A stretch of DNA of 64,000 bases from contig NZ_KB900539.1 of NCBI RefSeq assembly GCF_000378945.1, forward strand, positions 3,788,588 to 3,852,587, in the 5' to 3' direction. The notes under the pieces were generated by a model. That model saw only the letters and a program-made list of their open reading frames with translations. It ran no database searches and had not been told where the DNA came from. Both the position numbers and the translations under genes were made by a program. This document shows, piece by piece, positions 58,257 to 64,000 of this stretch (the stretch's first letter is position 1; every line of letters starts with the position of its first letter). The stretch comes from Methyloversatilis universalis EHg5. Lineage in GTDB: Bacteria > Pseudomonadota > Gammaproteobacteria > Burkholderiales > Rhodocyclaceae.

Positions 58257-58558
58257 GGAATTTCTCCTGGTCTCCGGGATCGGCGGGACGCAGCCGGACG
58301 GCATGTCCCGCAACACTTCACACGCTATTAAAAAAACGGCCTTCGCTCAAATAACCGATGGTTCATTGCTTATCCGGAGAACGGATAAGGCTGAAAAAGT
58401 CCCGGCGCGGAACCTGTTGCGCGGCCAGCGACCCCAACTTGTCAGGCAGGCGCAGGCAGGGTATTGATGCGCCCCTCACGGTGCAGCGAATCGCGCGCAG
58501 TCGCGCCCTCGGCACCCTCCGACTTCATTGCCTTTAACGTCCGAATCCAGAACCGATC
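58257..58558. promoter_or_regulatory. Divergent control region of the sulfide/SoxYZ genes
   Basis: 302 bases with no gene. It contains an AT-rich tract (CTATTAAAAAAACGG around 58325) and a perfect 8-bp inverted repeat CTTATCCG-GAGAA-CGGATAAG at 58369-58389 near the middle. The inverted repeat could be the operator of a regulator controlling both directions; a regulator gene itself is not in the neighbourhood. Confidence 0.5.
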
Positions 58559-59344
58559 ATGCAACGCAGACAGTTCATCACCGCCGGCAGCAGCCTGCTG
58601 CTGGCTTCCTTCCTGCCGCTGCACGCCTTCGCAAACCCGCAGCCGCGCCCGGCCTTTGCCGCCACCACGCTGGACGAGGCGCTGAAGGCGCTGGGCGCCG
58701 ACAGGGCCACCGCGACTCGCGACATCCAGATCACTGCCCCCGACGTGGCGGAGGACGGCTCGGTGGTGCCGCTTGCGGTGCAGAGCGGGCTGGCGGGCAC
58801 CGAAGCGCTGTCGATACTGGTCGAGAAGAACCGCACCCAGCTGATCGCGCGCTTCACGCTGCCCGAAGGCACGCAGGCCAACATCAACACCCGCATCAAG
58901 ATGTCGGAAGGCTCGCGGGTACTGGGCGTCGCGCACACGAAGGCCGGCGTTTTCAGCGCCGCGCGCGAAGTGAAAGTAACCCAGGGCGGCTGCGGCCCGG
59001 GCGACCCGTCGGGTCGCGCGCCGGACGGCGCGGCGCCTCAGCCCACCCGCATCCGCGCCACGGTGACCGGCGGCGAAACCGAAGTGAGGGTGCTGATGAG
59101 TCACGACATGGAAACCGGCCAGCGACGCGACGCAGCCGGCGCGCTGGTGCCGGCGCACTACATCACCGACGTGCGCATCACCCACAACGGTCGTGACGTG
59201 CTGGTCGCCCAGTTCGGCACCGGCGTGTCGCGCAACCCCTTCCTGCACTTCCGTTTCAAGGGCGGCGCCAAGGGCGACAAGCTGCGCGTGGACTGGACCG
59301 ACAACAAGGGCCGCACCCGCAGCGACGAAGCCGCGCTGGGCTGA
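58559..59344 (+). CDS. SoxY-SoxZ fusion sulfur-carrier protein
   Basis: Exported 261-residue protein with a Tat-like signal (MQRRQFITAGSSLLLASF). The N-terminal half is SoxY-like, with the sulfur-carrying cysteine in QGGCGPGD (about residue 143), here internal rather than terminal because a SoxZ-like domain follows (about 160-261; TRIRATVTGGETEVRVLMSH, NPFLHFRFKGG). Natural fusions like this occur with sulfide oxidation genes and with quinoprotein dehydrogenases. The divergent flavocytochrome c genes favour the sulfur role. SoxAX, SoxB and SoxCD are absent from the window. Confidence 0.88.
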   Translation: MQRRQFITAGSSLLLASFLPLHAFANPQPRPAFAATTLDEALKALGADRATATRDIQITAPDVAEDGSVVPLAVQSGLAGTEALSILVEKNRTQLIARFTLPEGTQANINTRIKMSEGSRVLGVAHTKAGVFSAAREVKVTQGGCGPGDPSGRAPDGAAPQPTRIRATVTGGETEVRVLMSHDMETGQRRDAAGALVPAHYITDVRITHNGRDVLVAQFGTGVSRNPFLHFRFKGGAKGDKLRVDWTDNKGRTRSDEAALG

Positions 59345-59349
59345 AATGA

Positions 59350-59379
59350 CACGGCCCGCTGCGTGAGCAGCGGGCCGTG
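59350..59379. terminator. 13-bp hairpin in the SoxYZ-mrp convergent gap
   Basis: Perfect 13-bp stem CACGGCCCGCTGC / GCAGCGGGCCGTG closed by a GTGA tetraloop, 6 bases after the SoxYZ stop codon. No T-run on either side, though the position between convergent genes suits a shared terminator. Confidence 0.6.
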
Positions 59380-59426
59380 GGTCGAGCTGGAAGCAGTTCG
59401 GGCGACGCGCGCATCGCCCGCCTGCG

Positions 59427-60515
59427 TCAGGTGTTCTGCACCACGATGCTCGGGAACTTGGCCGTCATGTCCTTCGCCTTGTCGGCGATCTTCACGGCTA
59501 CCTTGCGCGCGATGTCGCGGTAGATTTCGGCCACACGGCCGTCCGGGTCAGACACCACGGTCGGCTTGCCGGCGTCGGCCTGTTCGCGGATCTGCATCGC
59601 CAGCGGCAGCGAACCGAGCACGTCGAGGTCGTAGTCAGCCGCCATGCGCGCGCCGCCGCCTTCGCCGAAAATGTGCTCTTCGTGGCCGCACTTCGAACAG
59701 GTGTGCAGGCTCATGTTCTCGACCACGCCGAGGATGGGGATGCCCACCTTCTCGAACATCTTCAGGCCCTTGCGCGCATCCAGCAGCGCGATGTCCTGCG
59801 GCGTGGTGATGATGACCGCACCGGTCACCGGCACCTTCTGCGCCAGCGTGAGCTGGATGTCGCCGGTGCCCGGCGGCATGTCGATCACCAGGTAATCCAC
59901 GTCGTCCCAGCGGGTTTCGGTCAGCAGCTGTTCCAGCGCCGAGGTCACCATCGGGCCGCGCCACACCATGGGGGTTTCGACGTCGATCAGGAAACCGATC
60001 GACATGGCCTGGATGCCATAGGCGGTCATCGGCGACAGCGACTTGCCGTCCGGCGATTCCGGGCGGCCGGTGATGCCCAGCATCTGCGGCTGCGACGGGC
60101 CGTAGATGTCGGCATCGAGCAGACCCACGGTGGCGCCTTCGGCCGCCAGCGCCAGCGCGAGGTTCACCGCTGTGGTGCTCTTGCCGACGCCGCCCTTGCC
60201 GGAGGCGACCGCGATGATGTTCTTCACGCCGGGCAGCAGCTTCACGCCGCGCTGCACCGCGTGCGACACGATCTTCTGGCTGACGCTGACGCTCACGTTG
60301 CCCACGCCCGGGATGGCGCGCAGGCGGGCGATCGCCAGCCGGCGCAGGTGATCCATCTGGCTTTTCGCCGGGTAGCCCAGCTCGATGTCCACCGACACGT
60401 CGGCGCCGTCGATGCGGATGTTCTTCGCGCTGCGGCTGGTCACGAAATCCTTGCCGGTATTCGGATCGATCAGTTCCTTGAGGGCGCTCTGGACCTGGGC
60501 TTCGGTGAGGGACAT
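59427..60515 (-). CDS. apbC: Mrp/ApbC-type iron-sulfur carrier ATPase
   Basis: P-loop ATPase that carries and delivers [Fe-S] clusters. The 362-residue product has an N-terminal DUF59 domain (VQSALKELIDPNTGKDFV), the deviant Walker A ASGKGGVGKSTTAVNLA, DADIYGPSQPQMLG, DMPPGTGDIQLTL and the cluster-binding pair CSKCG. Start MSLTEAQVQS at 60513-60515. Divergent from metG, a classic pairing. Confidence 0.96.
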   Translation of the reverse strand: MSLTEAQVQSALKELIDPNTGKDFVTSRSAKNIRIDGADVSVDIELGYPAKSQMDHLRRLAIARLRAIPGVGNVSVSVSQKIVSHAVQRGVKLLPGVKNIIAVASGKGGVGKSTTAVNLALALAAEGATVGLLDADIYGPSQPQMLGITGRPESPDGKSLSPMTAYGIQAMSIGFLIDVETPMVWRGPMVTSALEQLLTETRWDDVDYLVIDMPPGTGDIQLTLAQKVPVTGAVIITTPQDIALLDARKGLKMFEKVGIPILGVVENMSLHTCSKCGHEEHIFGEGGGARMAADYDLDVLGSLPLAMQIREQADAGKPTVVSDPDGRVAEIYRDIARKVAVKIADKAKDMTAKFPSIVVQNT

Positions 60516-60688
60516 AAGGACGACTCCATCTGCGCGGGATTCCGCCGCCGCGCCTCGTGCGCCGCTGCCACGGAAATACCCGATCAATTTACTAAAGTAT
60601 AACCGATCACCCCGGCCGCCGTGGCGCCAGCGCGCGGGGACAGTAGAATTGCGGGTTTTCCGCTCTGGCCGCTTCGTCGCCCGTCACC

Positions 60689-62839
60689 ATGTCCCGCCGC
60701 CGTCTGCTCGTCACCAGCGCCCTGCCCTACGCCAATGGCGCCATCCACCTCGGCCATCTGGTCGAATACATCCAGACCGACATCTGGGTGCGCTTCCAGC
60801 GCATGCGCGGCCACGAGGTGCATTACGTCGGCGCCGACGACCAGCACGGCACGCCCATCATGCTGCGCGCCGAGAAGGAAGGCATCACGCCGCGCCAGCT
60901 GGTCGAACGCGTGCTGCACGAACACGCGCGCGACTTCTTCGGCGGCCTCGCCGTGCAGCAGGCCTGGAAGAAGGGCGAAGGCGAACTGGGCGGCTTCCTG
61001 GTCAGTTTCGACAACTATCACGAGACCGATTCGGACGAGAACCGCGCCTTCTGCGAAGACATCTACGGCAAGCTGAAGGCCGGCGACCTGATCGCCCAGC
61101 GCTCGGTCGAGCAGTTCTACGACCCGGTGAAGGACATGTTCCTGCCCGACCGCTTCATCAAGGGCGAGTGCCCGAAGTGTTCGGCCAAGGACCAGTACGG
61201 CGACTCGTGCGAAGTGTGCGGCGCCACCTATGCACCGACCGAACTGAAAAACGCCTATTCGGTGGTGTCCGGCGCAGCGCCCGAACGTCGCTCCAGCGAA
61301 CACTATTTCTTCCGGCTGTCGGCGCCGCAGTGCGAAAGCTTCCTGCGCGACTTCACCCAGGGCTCGAACCGGCTGCAGCCGGAAGCGGCCAACAAGATGA
61401 AGGAATGGCTGGGCGAGCCGGGCGACAACCGGCTGTCGGACTGGGACATTTCGCGCGACGCGCCCTACTTCGGTTTCCGCATCCCGGGCACCGACAACAA
61501 GTTCTTCTACGTCTGGCTGGATGCGCCGGTCGGCTATTTCGGCAGCTTCCGCAACTACGTGGCGAAGCGGAAGACGCTGGGCCATGACATCGACGAGGCC
61601 GACTTCCTCGACGCCGCGCGTGCGAAGGCAGCCGGCACCGAAATGGTCCATTTCATCGGCAAGGACATCCTGTACTTCCACGCGCTGTTCTGGCCGGCCA
61701 TGCTGGAGCACTCGGGCTACCGCACGCCGACCCAGATCAACGCGCACGGCTTCCTGACCGTCAATGGCGAGAAGATGAGCAAGAGCCGCGGCACCTTCAT
61801 CACCGCGCAGAGCTACCTCGACCTCGGCCTGAATCCGGAATGGCTGCGTTACTACTACGCCGCCAAGCTGAATGGTTCGATGGAAGACATCGACCTGAAC
61901 CTCGACGACTTCGTCGCGCGGGTGAATTCCGATCTGGTCGGCAAATACATCAACATCGCCAGCCGCTGCGCCGGTTTCATCACCAAGCGTTTCGCCGGCA
62001 CGCTGTCGGCGCCGGCCGTGCCCTTCCACTGGCACGAAGTGTCCATCCGCGATGCCTACGAATCGCGCGACTACGCCCGTGCGCTGCGCGAGGTGATGGC
62101 CTGCGCCGATCAGGCCAATGTGTTCGTGAACGACCACGCCCCGTGGGTGCTGGCCAAGCAGGAGGGCCAGGACGAAAAGCTGCAGTCGGTGTGCAGCACC
62201 GCGCTCGAACTGTTCCGCCAGCTGTCGGTGCTGCTCAAACCGGTGCTGCCGCACCTGGTGGCCGAGGTCGAGCGCTTCCTGAACATCGCGCCGCTGGGCT
62301 GGGACGACTTCGGCCGCACGCTGACCGCCGGCCACACGATCAACGAATACAAGCACCTGATGACCCGCGTCGACCCGAAACAGGTGGTCGCACTGGTCGA
62401 TGCCAACAAGGAATCCCTGGTGAGCACTCAAGCCCCCGCTACCGCGCCGGCCAAGACCGAAGCCCCGAAAAAGGCCGAAGCGCCGACCGCCGACACCGGC
62501 GCCCACATCTCCATCGACGATTTCTCCAAGGTCGAGCTGCGCATCGCGAAAATCGTTGCTGCCGACCACGTCGAGGGCGCGGACAAGCTGCTGCGCCTGC
62601 AGCTGGACATCGGCGAAGAAAAGCCCCGTCAGGTGTTCGCCGGCATCAAGTCGGCCTACGACCCGACGTTGCTGGTCGGCCGTCTGACCGTGATGGTGGC
62701 CAACCTCGCGCCGCGCAAGATGAAGTTCGGCATGTCGGAAGGCATGGTGCTGGCCGCCTCCGACGACAGGGGCGAAGTGCCCGGCCTGTTCATCCTGTCG
62801 CCGGATTCCGGCGCCCAGCCGGGCATGCGGATCAAGTAA
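60689..62839 (+). CDS. metG: Methionyl-tRNA synthetase
   Basis: Charges tRNA-Met. The 716-residue product has the HIGH-like signature [10 protein letters not shown], the zinc-binding insert with [18 protein letters not shown], the KMSKS loop [12 protein letters not shown], and a C-terminal EMAP-like tRNA-binding domain (about 605-715; [21 protein letters not shown]) joined by an alanine/lysine-rich linker. Start [17 protein letters not shown]. Followed by acyP after 11 bases. Confidence 0.97.
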   Translation: MSRRRLLVTSALPYANGAIHLGHLVEYIQTDIWVRFQRMRGHEVHYVGADDQHGTPIMLRAEKEGITPRQLVERVLHEHARDFFGGLAVQQAWKKGEGELGGFLVSFDNYHETDSDENRAFCEDIYGKLKAGDLIAQRSVEQFYDPVKDMFLPDRFIKGECPKCSAKDQYGDSCEVCGATYAPTELKNAYSVVSGAAPERRSSEHYFFRLSAPQCESFLRDFTQGSNRLQPEAANKMKEWLGEPGDNRLSDWDISRDAPYFGFRIPGTDNKFFYVWLDAPVGYFGSFRNYVAKRKTLGHDIDEADFLDAARAKAAGTEMVHFIGKDILYFHALFWPAMLEHSGYRTPTQINAHGFLTVNGEKMSKSRGTFITAQSYLDLGLNPEWLRYYYAAKLNGSMEDIDLNLDDFVARVNSDLVGKYINIASRCAGFITKRFAGTLSAPAVPFHWHEVSIRDAYESRDYARALREVMACADQANVFVNDHAPWVLAKQEGQDEKLQSVCSTALELFRQLSVLLKPVLPHLVAEVERFLNIAPLGWDDFGRTLTAGHTINEYKHLMTRVDPKQVVALVDANKESLVSTQAPATAPAKTEAPKKAEAPTADTGAHISIDDFSKVELRIAKIVAADHVEGADKLLRLQLDIGEEKPRQVFAGIKSAYDPTLLVGRLTVMVANLAPRKMKFGMSEGMVLAASDDRGEVPGLFILSPDSGAQPGMRIK

Positions 62840-62850
62840 GCGACCCACCG

Positions 62851-63144
62851 ATGGACGAGCACGAGATCGAAGCCCTGCACTTCGCCATCCACGGCCGGGT
62901 GCAGGGCGTGTATTTCCGCGCGTCCATGGTGGCCGAAGCACAGCGTCTCGGCCTGACCGGCTGGGTGCGCAACCGGCACGACGGTTCGGTCGAAGCCTAT
63001 GCCTGCGGCAAGCCGGCCGCGCTCGACGCGCTGGTGGTCTGGGCGGAAAGCGGACCGCCGGCCGCACGCGTCGACGAATGTGTCCTGTCGCCGGCAGAAG
63101 CTGACCCCGCACTGCACGACTTCACGCAAGCCGCGACAGCCTGA
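62851..63144 (+). CDS. acyP: Acylphosphatase
   Basis: Small cytoplasmic enzyme (97 residues) hydrolysing acyl phosphates. Catalytic features GRVQGVYFRASM (arginine) and GWVRNRHDGSVE (asparagine) are present. It starts 11 bases after metG, likely co-transcribed. The C-terminal ALHDFTQAATA is family-like. Confidence 0.94.
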   Translation: MDEHEIEALHFAIHGRVQGVYFRASMVAEAQRLGLTGWVRNRHDGSVEAYACGKPAALDALVVWAESGPPAARVDECVLSPAEADPALHDFTQAATA

Positions 63145-63290
63145 GCTTTCACGGCCATCATGGCCGGCAGACCCGCGCCAGATGGTGCACTGCCGCCATG
63201 GCAGCGCGTCATGACTTCCTCCCGCCATCGTTCTAGCGTCCACATCAGGCGCGCACATGGACGCGACCCACACATGTGGAGGAGACAACC

Positions 63291-63737
63291 ATGCTGCCAA
63301 CGGAGGAAGCGTGTTTCCGCGCTGTGTTGCGCGCCTGCCAGGATCACGCCGACGCGATGCTCGCGTGCGGCACCCCGCCCCGCCCGACCGCGCTGGTCAC
63401 CCGGCTCGACCACGGGCGCATCGTCGATGCCGCGCTGGCGCGCATGGACATGCTGGATGAAGCGTCGGTGGTGCGCTTCGTGCAGGAAACCATCACCGAC
63501 CCCGAGGTGGACGTGATCGGCCTGAGCTGCGTGCTGCGGCTGGCCGAATTCGACGACGACGCACCGGCGGCACCGCCGGTCACGCGCGACGTGGTGGTGA
63601 TCTATCTGGTGTCCCGCGAGCGCGAGACCTGGGTCGCGAATGACATCGACAGCGCCGCCCGCCGGCTGGTCCGCGGCACGCTGGACATGAGCCGCGGCAG
63701 CAATACCTTCATTGCAGCCCCCGCGCTGATCCACTGA
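63291..63737 (+). CDS. Hypothetical protein
   Basis: 148-residue soluble protein not recognised. It starts MLPTEEACFRAVLRACQDHA after a strong GGAGGAG site, has no signal peptide or membrane helix, and is acidic in the middle (RLAEFDDDAP) with a beta-strand-like run VVVIYLVSRERETWVANDI. A GTG at 63276 would extend it by five residues. Separated from acyP by 146 bases that hold a small GGCCATCATGGCC palindrome. Confidence 0.65.
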   Translation: MLPTEEACFRAVLRACQDHADAMLACGTPPRPTALVTRLDHGRIVDAALARMDMLDEASVVRFVQETITDPEVDVIGLSCVLRLAEFDDDAPAAPPVTRDVVVIYLVSRERETWVANDIDSAARRLVRGTLDMSRGSNTFIAAPALIH

Positions 63738-64000
63738 AGGCGCGGCTTTCGTCGTGTGCCACCCGGCGGCGGGTGCCCATCCGCCCTGCATGTCGTCTAA
63801 CGACGCTGTAGAAATACCCCATCTCGGGGCAAGCGGTTGCTACCGGCCTTAGACGGTCCGAAGTCGTTCATCCTCATTTCAGCTCCGCAATCTTCGTTTC
63901 ATCGTCGTCTCCTGACCTCAGCCGTGGCCCTTGATCGGCGCAATGCCGGCGTCGTGGCCCGACCGCGAGCTTACCTAATTTGCGTAGCCGTGGTGCCCGA
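63738..64000. other. No gene supported at window end
   Basis: 263 bases with no recognisable coding frame. On the minus strand short frames of about 8 and 26 codons follow a CAGGAG site but show no family similarity. A gene could extend in from beyond the window. No tRNA, repeat or terminator with a T-run was seen. Confidence 0.4.

Noticed and set aside
63738-64000. Small peptide genes on the minus strand near the window end
   Set aside because: Frames of 8 and 26 codons with no conservation evidence; too short to support without comparison.

Overview
The window is about 64 kb of dense, GC-rich (mostly about 65-70%) bacterial chromosome. Housekeeping gene order, three PEP-CTERM proteins, diheme cytochrome c4, an Orn/Lys/Arg decarboxylase, a single-cysteine DksA and the yibN-grxC-secB-gpsA block all point to a betaproteobacterium of the Rhodocyclales/Sterolibacteriaceae type. 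A Methyloversatilis-like organism is my best guess; this is inference, since no 16S rRNA gene is present. No tRNA, rRNA, CRISPR, prophage or intact insertion sequence is visible.

Layout. 1-6.7 kb: argB (cut by the window edge), a HAD pyrimidine nucleotidase, hemB, a candidate small RNA, engB, cytochrome c4, a DUF455 protein and the msrPQ methionine sulfoxide reductase. 6.7-12.4 kb: a secreted nucleic-acid scavenging set (PEP-CTERM protein, large RTX nuclease, PEP-CTERM 5'-nucleotidase). 12.5-20 kb: MFS transporter, small basic protein, bioC and bioB facing comF, trmL; then gpsA, SH3 protein, secB, grxC, rhodanese. 20-30 kb: gpmA-envC-ctpA, an unknown gene, a ThiF/MoeB enzyme, an 8-bp tandem repeat, type II NADH dehydrogenase, dsbB, hslVU and a STAS protein. 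30-35 kb: a zinc-type TonB receptor, a small cysteine-motif protein, dksA, rlmI and a cluster of GC hairpins. 35-39 kb: lpxL-like, CoA-binding, dapF and DUF484 genes as one overlapping operon, divergent from metK, whose leader carries a SAM-II type riboswitch.

39-52.6 kb: a lower-GC DUF3857/transglutaminase membrane protein, an orphan Tat-exported TRAP binding protein, pmbA/yjgA/mogA, mtgA, aroE (with a lower-GC middle), a TonB-like protein, uppP, yqiA, an unknown 489-residue protein, thyA-folA. 52.7-63.7 kb: arginine/lysine decarboxylase, a PEP-CTERM protein, dcd, a flavocytochrome c sulfide dehydrogenase pair divergent from a SoxY-SoxZ fusion, mrp, metG, acylphosphatase and an unknown gene.

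The most notable signals are the SAM-II riboswitch in front of metK with a stem that covers the ribosome binding site, a candidate sRNA with an anti-Shine-Dalgarno loop next to engB, three tandem two-hairpin modules with compensatory stem changes after rlmI, a nucleotidase gene with no canonical start codon, and the sulfide/SoxYZ island placed between mrp and dcd. Functional calls rest on recognised protein motifs; no database search was run.
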